Below are positions 19,631-30,252 of a DNA stretch of 64,000 bases, piece by piece (positions within the stretch are counted from its first letter, which is position 1; each line of letters begins with the position of its first letter). The DNA lies in NCBI GenBank assembly GCA_963682055.1, contig OY821747.1, positions 25,852,126 to 25,916,125 on the forward strand. The letters run 5' to 3'. Made by a program: the position numbers and the translations under genes. Under the pieces are notes generated by a model. The model was not told the origin of the DNA. It ran no database searches and saw only the letters and a list, made by a program, of their open reading frames with translations. Origin of the DNA: Primula veris (lineage: Eukaryota; Streptophyta; Magnoliopsida; Ericales; Primulaceae).

Positions 19631-21530
19631 CTTCCACCACAGATTTTGGCAGTGCTTGGTGAGGTGGCCATGGTCTTCGTGATAGGCGCAGAAGAGCTTG
19701 GAATCTCTTAGATTAGGGGGAAGAGAACGGGTCAGGTCAGGAATACCGGCTTTCTCTGCGTATATCCTTCAGGATATCTTCGGCAGAACAGTTGAAAGGG
19801 TATCGCAGTTCGACCGGTTCGAAGTTCTTTCGTCGTTCCCATTCTTAGAAACGACCTTGGTGAGGTGGCTTGGTTGGCATTGGGTATGTGAGCTGGAGCA
19901 GTTTATGCTCGGGTTCTCGGGGTTGCTCTACCCTTTGCTGGACCTCAGGACCTTTATCCCGTCTGGTCGGTTTGACTGTTTCCCCTTGGTTGTTCTTTGC
20001 TTTCTTGCGATCCACCTGTGCTTCTCGGATCGACTCTCTTCTTGGCAGAGTTCGGTTGAGGAGTCACATTTCCTCATTTTTATCGGTGAGGTGGGTGCAA
20101 TAGGCAAGAAGGGCGTCAGTGGTTGGGAAACTTTTGCCGATGAACTTCCTTCTCGCCCAATAGCCACTGGGGATGGAGTTGATAAAGTTTTGGATGGCTA
20201 TGTTGTTGGCGTATTGCGGAATCTGGTTTTCCACGTCGATGAAACGTATGCAGTAGTCATTGAGTCGTTCATTTGGCAACATCGCCATTTTTAGAAGGGT
20301 TTCAATGTTGACCTTCTTCTTCCGATGAGCAGCATATCGGGTGGAGTACTCTCGGAGCAGCTCCGTCCAGCTTCCTATGGATCCCCGTGGTAGGTTATGA
20401 TACCACGACAAAGCCTCCTGGCCCAAGCTATTCTTAAAAAATTTGCACATCAATGCAGTGTCATCGCTCCAAAGCTCCATCCTTGTTTTGTAGTGTCACA
20501 GATGATCGATTGGGAAGCTTCTTCCGTCATAGAGCCTGAATTCGGGGATGATGAACCCCCCAGGATTGCCATACCGCATGATCTGCTCGGTACATGGAGT
20601 TTCTTGGCATACATCCCAAGCCTGTTGGAACGCTTCATCCGGTGCTTGGTATTGGTCGTTGTATCCTCCCCCATAGTGGGGTGGTGGGTAGTATCCTACA
20701 ACAACCCTGTGGTCGGGGTATCTCCCGTCGTTCGGGTTTTTGTCAAGGGCAGGTCCTCGAGGAGCGTCTTGGCGGCCGAACACTGTCGGGTTTGTTCTCG
20801 GTATATGCTCCCTATGCCGGGGAATCCCTATACCCTGTTCTCGGCCTGCCACTTCCAAGGCGGCTCGGTACGTGGAATCTTCCACTTCTAATCGTGGGTC
20901 TTGATATGCATTGGCGGTTTGGGTTGGCGGTATTGTAATGCCTGCTGCTGCCATGGCGGACATGCATGCGGCCAGCTGAGCTTGAAGCTGTGCATTGTAA
21001 CCTTGCTCGGTTTGTGCCAATGCGACCGCGTTTCCTGCTTGGGGATCAATGGGTTGTACTTCCACCATGGATGGTGTAATTATCCGCGGTGGGAGGATGG
21101 ATGGTCGGACCGTTTGTTCGGGTACACGGTCCTCGGGCATGCCATACCGGTGGTTTTCGTTCGTTTGAAAACGAACCCGGTGGGAACTGGAGTTGTCCGA
21201 GGCTGCTGGCAGAGGGGCCCTTGAGCTTGGCCCTGCATTGTTGAGGCGGCGGCTGACTGGCAATGATCTTCTTGCATGCCTTGTCGCGGACAGTGCTCGT
21301 TCTTCCTCCGAGTCTGTAGGGTTCTCGTCGACGAGGCCGTCGATTTGTAGTGGTCGGTCTGTTGGTTGGTCGGTTTGGATATTAGAGATGGTCGGTCTAG
21401 CTCCGACCTGGAGTGCCTCGTATCGGTCGCGGATGTTGAGGAGATTCGTTAACTCGTCTTGGTGGATTGAGACTTCCTGGTTAGTCGTGCCTACTTCTTC
21501 GAGTCGGTTTTCTTCATTTGTGTTCGCCAT
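19631..21530 (-). pseudogene. Element A gag, several stops
   Basis: It starts at ATG 21530 (MANTNEENRLEEV). The N-terminal half is disordered and Pro/Gln-rich. A TGA at 20498-20496, where B reads AGG, interrupts the frame. The capsid-like segment follows: MCKFFKNSLGQEALSWYHNL, LLREYSTRYAAHRKKK, NERLNDYCIRF. A second stop at 20066-20064 comes after HLTDKNEEM. The C-terminal CAYHEDHGHLTKHC knuckle is read at about 19692-19649. Gag packages the RNA. The start is set by agreement with element B (39848). Confidence 0.88.
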
Positions 21531-21610
21531 TATTGCTCGTCTGATAGAGTATAGGTGTTCGACTTCGAAACTAGTTAGAAACTAGATGAAGAGTATTGCT
21601 CGTCTGATAG

Positions 21611-21621
21611 AGACGGCGCCA
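21611..21621 (-). other. Element A primer-binding site
   Basis: On the minus strand TGGCGCCGTCT begins two bases after the 5' LTR. TGGCGCCGT matches the complement of the 3' end of plant tRNA-Asp; the match stops after about nine bases. Element B has the same site at 39771. Confidence 0.7.
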
Positions 21622-21623
21622 TT

Positions 21624-22183
21624 TGATAAAGCAATAACTTTGGTCGGTGGCGTTATGCTTTTCAACGAGAATATTATAATCAAAATATAGTAATTATTGG
21701 ACACTTCTTGGATCTTTATTATTGCTCGGTTTTACAACTTGCTCGGTTTACAATCTCTTATTACACTTGTACTCGACTTAATGATTTACTCTTGTACTTG
21801 ATCTTTATCTTTCTCTTCTGTGATCGGTCTTTAGTCTTGCTTGGCTTGCTTTCTAGTGAGATAAGCTCTGACAATTTTTTCTCTTTTCTCTCCTTCTCTC
21901 TATATTTTTTAGATAGATTTTCCAGTCCTTCTTTTAGTGAAGATACTTGGTTATTTATAGGCAATTGTACCTCATGTTGACAAATGTCTCCATCTCATGC
22001 GTCACTTCATGGGCTTTTCCACTGTGGACCTTTACCAATTGGGCTAAGACCTTTATAAATGGCCTGTTAGGAAAGCACTTTTAGACCATGGGTTTTTGGA
22101 TTCAAGCATTGTACCCTCTAATAATGTGTGGGTCGATTCATACCCGAATAGGCATATTCGAATCTAATTTTTGTGTTCTATCA
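21624..22183 (-). repeat. Element A 5' LTR
   Basis: This 560 bp repeat matches 4776-5345, with TGATAAAG and TTCTATCA termini. A minus-strand TATAAATA at 21959-21952 is the likely promoter, firing away from the PSRP-3 gene whose start codon is only 410 bp to the right. Confidence 0.95.
21952..21959 (-). promoter_or_regulatory. TATA box of element A 5' LTR
   Basis: TATAAATA on the minus strand; the same octamer is at the matching place in the other A LTR and in both B LTRs (39413-39420 and 61672-61679). Confidence 0.65.
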
Positions 22184-22188
22184 GGTAA
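22184..22188. repeat. Target-site duplication of element A, right copy (GGTAA)
   Basis: Perfect copy of 4771-4775. Confidence 0.95.
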
Positions 22189-22592
22189 ATTAATTTTATA
22201 TATAAAAACTAATCTATATTTTCATATTAGGCATTCCCGTGCCGTTTTTAAAATTTAAATATTTTATCGTACCATCGTAACCTTAACAATATCGTACCTT
22301 GTACATACCGCTGGTATCATATGTTCGAAATTAGATTCAAAGTACATTGGATCATAGTTACCAAGATAGGAAACGAAATCGGGATACGAAACAAGAAATA
22401 GAACATGAACATTAAAGAAATGAAAAAAATCTTAATTTTAGACGTGAAATTATCGAATCGAAAGTGATAAACGAGAAACCAAAATTTTGGGGAAAAAAGT
22501 CTATTGACAAGATTATTAATAATCCCTTATCCTAATCTCCAAGTCTTCAACCATTGCAAAACCTCTCTCTCTCTCCCAATCTCTCTGTGAAA
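22189..22592 (+). promoter_or_regulatory. PSRP3: PSRP-3 upstream region and 5' leader
   Basis: About 400 bp remain between the LTR of element A and the PSRP-3 start. The last 40 bp are a CT-rich leader (repeated CTCTCT), common in nuclear genes for plastid ribosomal proteins. I see no convincing TATA box close to it, so the transcription start is not placed. Confidence 0.5.
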
Positions 22593-22820
22593 ATGCTGTC
22601 AATGGCGCTTCATCCAAGTACCATAGCAAATGAAACAAATTACCCATTTCTTAAAACCACTTCTTATGCAAAACCCATTAATAAAAACCAACTCTTTGCA
22701 AAACCCACTAAGCCTTTTTTTCTTTTCTCTAAAACCCATTTAAGCACTGAGAAAATCTTATCTCTTTCAGCTTCTACAGCAACTTTTGAAGAATCAGTCT
22801 CAGTCCAACCTGAAATTGAG
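22593..22820 (+). CDS. PSRP3: Plastid-specific 30S ribosomal protein 3 (PSRP-3/Ycf65), exon 1
   Basis: Exon 1 starts at ATG 22593 (MLSMALHPST; an in-frame ATG at 22602 is an alternative) and ends at GAG before a GT donor at 22821. It encodes 76 residues rich in Ser, Thr, Lys and Pro with few acidic residues until EESVSVQPEIE, which fits a chloroplast transit peptide. Joined in phase 0 to 33529-33819 it gives 172 aa, close to the usual length of PSRP-3 precursors. The upstream frame to 22554 has only a TTG, so ATG 22593 is preferred. PSRP-3 is a component of the plastid small ribosomal subunit and is related to cyanobacterial Ycf65. Confidence 0.85.
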
Positions 22821-23018
22821 GTCCTTTTTATTTTTATTGAATTAAAATTTTATTTGGGTAAATATTCATTAAGTACATTTTAGGTGATAGGTGATTAATG
22901 TGCATATGCATTGGTTAAGTATGTATACTAGAATGTTTTAATATGTTTATTATAGTAGTTCATTGTTAACTTTTTCATAAGCTTAGAAAATTAATGACAT
23001 AATTTTGGTAAGACAATA

Positions 23019-23258
23019 ATGTTATGGTATAAATGCAACAATATTTGTATTAGAAGTACCATATCAAAAGAAACAAATTACCCATTTCTAAATATCACTT
23101 TTTATACAAAACCCATTACTAAAAACCAAGTCTTTGCAAAACCCAGTAAACCTTTTTCAATTTTCTCTCAAACCCATTTGAGCACTGAGAAAAGCTTCTC
23201 TCTTTCAGCTTCTACAGTAATTTTTAAAGAATCTATCTCAGTACAGCCTGAAATTGAG
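23019..23258 (+). pseudogene. Duplicated PSRP-3 exon 1 (possible alternative first exon)
   Basis: Bases 23055-23332 repeat 22617-22894 at an offset of 438 bp. The copy keeps the reading frame (KETNYPFLN, TKNQVFAKPSKPF, THLSTEK, SVQPEIE) and ends at the same GAG|GTCC donor. The original ATG lies outside the duplicated part, but an in-frame ATG at 23019 opens the copy, so a transcript starting here could splice to exon 2. It has no stop. Its predicted leader lacks the original start MLSMALHPST. It may be a cryptic exon or a dead duplicate. Confidence 0.7.
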
Positions 23259-25093
23259 GTCCTTTTTATTTTTATGGAATTTAAATTTTATTTGTATAAA
23301 TATTCATTAAGTACATTTTAGGTGATAGGTGAAGACTGTGAACATATATTGATGTGCATTTTTTGTTATCTCATTTATCTGGGTTCTGCTTAGTATTTTT
23401 AATGCATTATTTATTGTTGATAAAAGGGGGTTATTTGTTACTGTACAATTTTTAGGCAAGTATTAAAGACTTATAAGCTAAGAGTTTGAGTTTTTTTGCA
23501 TTTCTGTCTTAAATCCAGAATCATTGAGGTCTTTTTATAGTATTTACTAGAGATATTCATGTATATACTACTTTTTTTTTGTAGTAAGTTCCATATTGTT
23601 TGTCCCTTTTATAAAAGTCAACTAAAAAATTAACAAATGTTCCAACTTTAGCATTTGCTTCGTTTTTCATTAAATTCTTTAATTTAATACATCATAGGTA
23701 CAATTGATATTTGAGCTCTTATACAAAACAATAGTTGCATAAATTGCATATCTATAAAAATTTACCTTTGTAAAGATAGACAAACTATTTTTTATTTTTT
23801 TGATAATTAATAATCCTCCTTTGGAGGTAACCTGCTTCGCAGGCGCCATGGTTCGAACCCTGGTGGTGAGCATGGAATGAAGGAATTGAGATGATTTTAT
23901 ATATGCATCGCATACTTGTGAAGGGAGTAGGGAGTAGGGACACATTTCTATAATTGATCTATTTACTGGATTACATGGTTGAAAAAGAATATTGAATTCT
24001 AACTAAAGGGTGATTAGATTGGCTACAGTTTTTCAGCTCATTTATCTTTTTACTTGTTACCAACATAAGTTAAACTACCACATTGGTTAAGCTTAGTTTA
24101 CTGCGACATTTGTCAGCTTAAAAACAGCTCTTTTCCGGCAGAAGGGTTTTTGTTTTGCAGCTTTTAAGCCCTCCATATAGTTTGTAATGTATCTGAATGT
24201 TCAGCTTAAAACCTAGAAGCGGTTTGCATTTTGGCATGAAAATATAGCTATTTTTGTCGCTGAGGGTTGTTTGTTGTAGGCTTGCAGCTTTAAAGCTCAA
24301 TCCTTTGGTTATTGTTTGTAGTGCGTCAGTTTGGACAGCTTAAAATCTGAGCTTTTGCATGAAAAAATTTGTAGTTTTATATTCCCGAACCTGAAATGGA
24401 GGTTTTTTGTATTTTTGATTCAAATTCATTTGTATGCATATTCATTACATTTCAAGGGAACATATAATATAATTCAGAATTCTGTACTCTCATTTATCTG
24501 GGTTTTAATTATTCTTTGTATTCCATGATTCATTTTCAGTGAATTGAAATCTTAAGCTCAATTACTTACTTTTAAACTTATAGGCTGTACCTCATTTCGG
24601 GTCACCAGATTGAAATCCAAGTCTTCTTGTATTCCTGTCATTTAAACCCAGAATTTTCTTGCACAAGGGTTGTTTTTGCAGCTTTTAAGTTAGAATTTTT
24701 GCTTATAGTTTGTACTGTATATGATTTTCCAGCTTAAAATTGCATCTCTTCCATGGAAAATCTAGATTTCTTTTGCTATTATGATACTAGCTTTATTCTT
24801 AGACAAAGATAAACCAGCTTATTTCATTTATAGCTGCAGCCAAACAAGCCTTAATTACTGCCATTTTGAAATAACTGAGAACTACTCACTTTTCGTGTCG
24901 TTATTTTAACTTAAAGTTGTAGATGAATTGCCTGTTATATTTGGAAAGTACTGCAGATTATTTAGAAGGAGATACATAACTACAATACTTTAGTAGGAGT
25001 ACTACTTTTGGTGCTGGGTAAAGTTGTGTGCTGCGTACATGTATCAGCGAGAAGAAAACAACTCAATGAAAGACCTTTTTGAATCATAATGCC
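23259..25093 (+). other. Intron sequence left of element D
   Basis: No coding region is supported. It holds a GGTTCGAACCC motif at 23850-23860 (tRNA B-box-like), a degenerate third copy of the exon 1/intron boundary at 24390-24459, and repeated motifs of the form TTTGTA..GTAT..CAGCTTAAAA near 24180 and 24700. Confidence 0.5.
24390..24459 (+). repeat. Relic of a third copy of the exon 1 donor region
   Basis: CCTGAAATGGAGGTTTTT and the AT-rich stretch that follows, ending TATTCATTACATTTCAAGG, align with the exon 1 donor region at 22809-22885 and 23247-23323. It is more diverged than copy 2. Confidence 0.5.
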
Positions 25094-25161
25094 CCCCTTG
25101 ATCGATGTGTTAAAACATTTTGGACACCCCCTTGATCGATGTGTTAAAACATTTTGGACAC
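25094..25161. repeat. 34 bp tandem duplication next to element D
   Basis: CTTGATCGATGTG occurs at 25097 and 25131; the unit is 34 bp, twice, ending TTTTGGACAC. It lies 5 bp from the LTR. Confidence 0.8.
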
Positions 25162-25166
25162 AAATA

Positions 25167-26396
25167 TGTTGGAAAACCATGTTAAAACATGGTAGATTCC
25201 GAATGGTCACGGGACCATCTTTGAGTCAAGATTCCAAGCGACAGCCGTTGTCTTTTGACACCATACTCAAGACGCTTGAATAGATGGTATGACAAGGTTC
25301 GTAACGGTATGTCGCATGACCTATTCGGAGAATGGGAGTGAATCGAAATTGACGTCAAAGATTGAGGTTGAGAAAGAGGAAAACTCTTAATGCTGGAAAA
25401 TGGGTTAAATGAGGATAACTCATTGGGAATTGTCCCACATTGGAAAATGAAGTCATTTTTACGGTATATATACAAAGCTATCCCATGTGGATATTAAGTT
25501 GTGTGTCCACATGCACATGTGTGTATTGTGTACCACTCGGGCGCGCCTGCTCGTCGGGTGCGCGCCTGCTCGACGGAAGCTTCCAGCAAAGTTGTAACTG
25601 TTGCAATGAATATGAATTCATTGTCTGAATATGAATTCATTGCAGAGTTAATAGTGCAGTGACTTTAATGAATGAGATACTCAGCTCATAATATAACATT
25701 CTGAAATCAAACACAGCAGCATATATCATCTCTCTAAACAGAAGCATTACATTTTAGCCAGAGAGCCACCCACCAACAGCTCGACCTTGACTCGTCGCCA
25801 GTTTCCGGCGAGTTATCCGAGACGTTGTAACTTGAGATCGAAGCGCCAAACATAACCAGAAACCTCAAAGGTGGTTAGGCGAATATCGGTTAAGGGCATA
25901 CTGTTAAACAGTAGCCTCGTCTATTTCTTTTCTGTCCTTTTTTATTTCATTTCATTTCTGTAATTTAATTTCAGTATTTCAATTTTCTGTCTTTAGCTGT
26001 AACTTTTAAATTCTGTTTTAACTTTATGTAATTTATTTAAAGTACTGTTTCAATTCTGTAATTAGATTAGTTTCATTTCAGTCATGTAATTTATTTATAG
26101 AAACAGTCCAACAGTTTAGTAATTATACTATTCTGTCTGGCAGTTTCTTTTAATTAACAAACAGTCCAGCAGTTTAGTTTTATACTATTCTGTCTGACAG
26201 TTTCGTTTAATTACAAATCAGTCCAGCAGTTTAATAACTTATATTATTTTGTCTGTAAGTTTAATTAATTGCATTTTCATTATGCAAGTGTCGGAATTTG
26301 TAATAGAGTCACATTCCACTATAGAAATAAAATTGTTTATTTCTTTTCAGTCTTTGCATTTTTTAATTATTGCTTTTACGTACACCAAAACCAACA
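25167..26396 (+). repeat. Element D 5' LTR
   Basis: It starts TGTTGGAAAACC and ends ACCAACA. A TATATATA box is at 25464-25471. Compared with the 3' LTR it lacks about 30 bp that contain a second TATA box (TATAAATAGG at about 32022 in the 3' copy), and it has an extra GAATATGAATTCATTG copy near 25620. Confidence 0.88.
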
Positions 26397-26716
26397 ATCT
26401 TATCCGATACTTAATTTTTGGTTTGTGTACTGTTTTATTTTAATTTTTAAATTAAAAGGAAGAGTGATTATTCCGCTACAATTCAGTTTTTAGAATATTT
26501 TGTAGCAAAGGAAAAATTCCTGGAGTTGTTTTATTTTTTTTTGGTAGTTGTACCGTTCTCGGTAAAATACCAACCAGTTTGGTATTAGCTTGAAATAATT
26601 TATTTTTGTCTAAGTTCTTTTACGGAAACCAAGTTTTCTATACTTGGTGTTTTGTTCAAGAATATTTACATATACGCGTATCTTAGTCTTTTGGTTGTCT
26701 TTTCAGAAACCGAAAG

Positions 26717-27890
26717 ATGCCGAACGAAAATGTCTCTGATCCTATTGTCCATTCGGTGTGTTCGCATGACGTAGTGGTTGGTGGGAATGTCTATAACACT
26801 ACGGACGATGCAAATGTGGGGGCTGACGCTCAGGCGCATGCTACGACGGCTGCGGCTGTGTCCCAAGCTGATGCTACGGCCAAAGTTGCGGCTGCGGCAG
26901 CGGCCAAGGTTGCGGCTGCGGCCAAGGCTATGACTGCGGCCAGGGCCAAGGCACTGATGCGTTCGTCTATGCTTGTTTTGCCGACCTCTCATCTGGAGAA
27001 GCCGGAAAAGTTTAGGGGTGACAACTTCAAACGTTAGCAGTAAAAGATGCTGTTTTATTTAACCACCCTGAACTTGACCCGATTTCTTAAGGAGACTGCT
27101 TCCGTCCTAAGCGAGGACGATTTGGACGAGCAGTCGTTCTCGGTGATTGAGGCATGGAGACATGCCGACTAAATATATCCTGTGTACTCTAGATGACACC
27201 ATATTCAGTGTTTTCGAGCCCAAAGCAACTGTAAAAGAGCTTTGGGAGACTCTCGAAAAGAAGTACAAGGTGAATAACGTTGTCGCAAATAAATTTGCCA
27301 TCACAGACTTTCACGAGTACATGATGACTGATAATAGGAGTGTCATTGAGCAGGTTGACGAGCTACAACTTATATACCATCGGCTTGATGCTGAAGGGCT
27401 AGTTATCAATGAACCCTTTCAGGTGGCTCTCATGATTGAGAAACTGCCACCATCATGGAAGGAGTTTCAGAACTACCCGAAGCACAAGCGGAAGCCAATG
27501 AGTCTGGAGGGGCTCATAGAGAGGTTGAATATCGAGCAAAACAATCGCCGTTCTGGAAAGAAAGGCGGTATTGCTAGTAGCTCGGTGGCAAAAGCCCATG
27601 TGATTGAGGCCACGCGTGTCAAGCGGAAACGCCCTGACAACGCGGGCAGTGCTGCTGGTGTAAAGAAATTTGTAGGAACCTGCTTTGTGTGTAACAGGGC
27701 CGGTCATTGTGCCGCAGACTGTTATGACAACAAACGCATTGCTAAGCCCAAACCTCCACCGAAGAACTTTAAGGGCAAGGGGAAGATGATGGCTTCAGCT
27801 CAGGCCAATATGGCCGAGGGAGTAGAAGATGACATGCATCTCTTTGTAGTGGTCTCCGAAGTGAAACTTGTGGGAAGCAACCCAAAGGAA
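26717..27890 (+). pseudogene. Element D gag
   Basis: ATG 26717 opens MPNENVSDPIV, then an Ala-rich stretch (about residues 35-80), then LEKPEKFRGDNFKR. Two stops follow at once (27035 TAG and 27041 TAA, where Copia gag usually has Trp-Gln-Gln). A frameshift near 27165 moves the frame to the one read from 27147: TKYILCTLDD, VKELWETLEKKYK, the UBN2-type gag domain (MIEKLPPSW), and the zinc knuckle CFVCNRAGHCAADC. Gag forms the particle that carries the RNA. Confidence 0.85.
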
Positions 27891-28445
27891 TGGTGGCTAG
27901 ATACCGGCGCCACGAGCCACATCTGCTCCAACAAGTGGATGTTCAAGACCTACGAGGCGGTGGTTGGTGAGATTTGCTTCATGGGCAATTCTGCTACTTC
28001 CAATGTGGAAGGAAGGGGGACAGTGGTGATGAACCTGACCTCAGGAAAAGAGCTGACGCTGACTGGGGTGCTCCATGTACCAGATATTCGCAAGAATCTG
28101 GTTTCAGGCTCGGTTATGGTGAAGAAGGGTTTTAAACTAGTTTTTCAATCCGATAAAGTTGTAATCACCAAGAATGGTATTTATGTAGGCCGTGACTCTA
28201 TGACCGACATGTTTAAGTTAAATGTAGGAACTCCAGCTCCTAAGGCTGAGTTCGCTAATAAAGGTGCTAAGGCTGAGGCCAATACCGGTAATGTAATGAC
28301 CGTTGCCAAGTTGGCCAATAATAATATTTCAGATTCTGCTTATATTTTTGAGTCATTTCATTTGTGGCATGGTAAATTAGGACATGTGAATTTTAATTCT
28401 ATGAAGAAATTAATATCACTGCAACTAATACCAAACTGTCTTTAA
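27891..28445 (+). pseudogene. Element D protease and pre-integrase domain
   Basis: In frame with the second gag part, WWLDTGATSHIC carries the D-T-G-A protease active site. Further on, LWHGKLGHVNFNSMKKL is the HHCC-type pre-integrase motif (His-His half). The frame ends at 28445 by a frameshift; the Cys-Cys half (KCEICVEAK) reads in the next frame near 28455-28490. Confidence 0.85.
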
Positions 28446-29454
28446 TAAACAATATAAATGTGAAATATGTGTAGAAGCAAAGTTAACCAAATCATCGTTT
28501 CAACATGTTGAACGAGATAGTGAAGCTCTTGGTTTGATTCACACAGATGTGTGTGATTTGAAATTTATTCAAACAAGAGGAGGTAAAAGATACTTCATAA
28601 CTTTTATAGATGATTGTACTAGATACTGTTACGTTTACTTAATGAAAAGTAAAAGCGATGCAGTAGATATGTTCACTCTATATAAAACTGAAGTAGAGAA
28701 TAAACTCAATAAAAAGATTAAAATATTGAGGAGTAATAGAGGCGACGAATATGAAGCGCCGTTCGCACAAATATGTGCGGAGAGGGGCATCATTCATCAA
28801 ACCACAGCTCCATACTCCCTGGAGCAAAATGGAGTTGCGGAGTGTAAAAATAGAACACTCGAGGAAATGATGAATGCGATGTTAATAAGTTCTGGGTTAG
28901 CTCAGAACATGTGGAGGGAAGCGTTGCTTTCCACTAACTATGTTTTAAACAAATTAGCACATAAGAAGCGAGACAAACCACCATACAAACTATGGAAAGG
29001 TCATCAACCTAGCTATAAGAACCTGAGGGTTTGGGGATGTCTCGCTAAGGTCCTAATCTCAGCTCCTAAAAGGATGAGAATTGGTCAAAAAACGGTGGAT
29101 TGCGTGTTAATTGGATATGCACAAAATAGCAGTGCGTATCGGTTTCTCGTACACAAGTCGGAAAACCCCGATGTGCACATAGATACGATAATTGAAAGCC
29201 GAGATTCTTCTTTCTTTGATGATATCTTTCCCCGCAGAATGCCAACACCTGTACAGACTCAAGAGTTGAATAGTGATGGAAATGTGGGGGCAAGTGAACC
29301 GTCAGAGAAAGAAGAAGAGGAAGAGCCTCGACGAAGCAAAAGGGCAAGGAAGGAAACTTCCTATGGGCCTGATTTCGTAACCTTCATGATAGAAGGTGAA
29401 CCGGTGATATATCAACAGGCTATGTCAACACCGGATTCCCAATATGGGGAATAA
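28446..29454 (+). pseudogene. Element D integrase core
   Basis: The frame encodes [22 protein letters not shown] (first Asp), [22 protein letters not shown] and [12 protein letters not shown] (Glu). In Copia integrases the middle motif is normally RSDRGGEY, so the second catalytic Asp is Asn here. GKRYF, WGCLAKV and RRSKRARKE follow. The frame stops with TAA at 29452-29454 and continues in frame as the RT. Integrase would join the cDNA to host DNA. Confidence 0.87.
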
Positions 29455-30252
29455 GCAATCAATAATGAGATTGAATCGATTATGCAAAACCACACTTGGG
29501 AACTAGTGGATCTTCCGCAAGGATGCAAGCCCCTAGGTCACAAGTGGATATTCAAGAGAAAGTTAAAGGTTGATGGCACGATCGAGAAGTACAAGGCAAG
29601 AATTGTAGTCAAAGGCTTCAGGCAAATTGAAGGTGTCGATTATTTCGACACGTACGCTCCTGTCTCCGGAAAACGTCGATTCGGATCGTCATTTCTTTCG
29701 CGACATTGTTTGATCCGGAAATACATTGACGACTTTTCTAAATGGAGAATTAGAAGAGCAAATCTATATGGAACAACCTAAAGTGTTTGTACTTCCAGGG
29801 AAAGAGCACAAGGTGTGCAAACTTGTAAAGTCTCTGTATGGACTTAAACAGGCACCCAAACAATGGCACGAGAAATTTGATAGAATCATGCTATCAAATG
29901 GTTTTCGCATAAATGAGTGTGACAAATGTGTCTACATGAAAAGAAGTGAAAAAGACTGTGTAGTAGTCTGCCTTTATGTGGACGACATGATTATAATAGG
30001 GAGTACAGATAAAATCAACAAATATTGTCACATCATTTCGATATGAAAGACCTGGGTATAACTGACATTATACTTGGTATGAAAATCACCAAGACGTTAG
30101 AGGGGTATGCCCTGTCGCAAGGTCATTATGTTAGACAAACACTTGACAAATCTGACAGTGGTAGTAAGGCAATGTCCAGAACTCCAATTGAGTTCAACTG
30201 TAGCCTGAAAAAGAATTTCGGCAAAAGTGTTGAGACAATTGGAATTCTCTAG
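29455..30252 (+). pseudogene. Element D reverse transcriptase
   Basis: MQNHTWELVDLP, HKWIFKRKLKVDG and KARIVVKGFRQIEGVDYF give the RT N terminus. The frame is lost at about 29665-29725. FLNGELEEQIYMEQP, SLYGLKQAPKQWHEKFD and the active site YVDDMIII (near 29980) are read from 29726; another shift near 30030 leads to LGITDIILGMKI. At least two frameshifts and a local loss of sequence separate the blocks. Confidence 0.88.

Larger units (their letters stand above)
4776..22183 (-). mobile_element. Element A: complete 17.4 kb Tat-like Ty3/Gypsy LTR retrotransposon
   Basis: The element reads right to left: 5' LTR (22183-21624), primer-binding site, gag, protease, RT, RNase H, a second RNase H-like domain, integrase (ending 15586), a tandem repeat (15500-14341), an 8.5 kb block of genes on the opposite strand (14112-5620), polypurine tract and 3' LTR (5345-4776). 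It is flanked by GGTAA on both sides. RT before integrase places it in Ty3/Gypsy; the double RNase H and the antisense coding block after pol are Tat-lineage traits. Gag-pol carries at least seven stops or frameshifts, so it can no longer move by itself. At 17.4 kb it is well above the size of a plain gag-pol Gypsy element, because of the antisense block. Confidence 0.95.

Noticed and set aside
22554..22592. Upstream start for PSRP-3 at 22554
   Set aside because: The codon is TTG; the first ATG in frame is 22593 and lies directly after the CT-rich leader.
23815..23880. Possible tRNA gene or SINE head (GGTTCGAACCC B-box-like motif at 23850)
   Set aside because: No matching A box, acceptor stem or anticodon arm could be folded, and no poly-A tail follows. 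At best a fragment.
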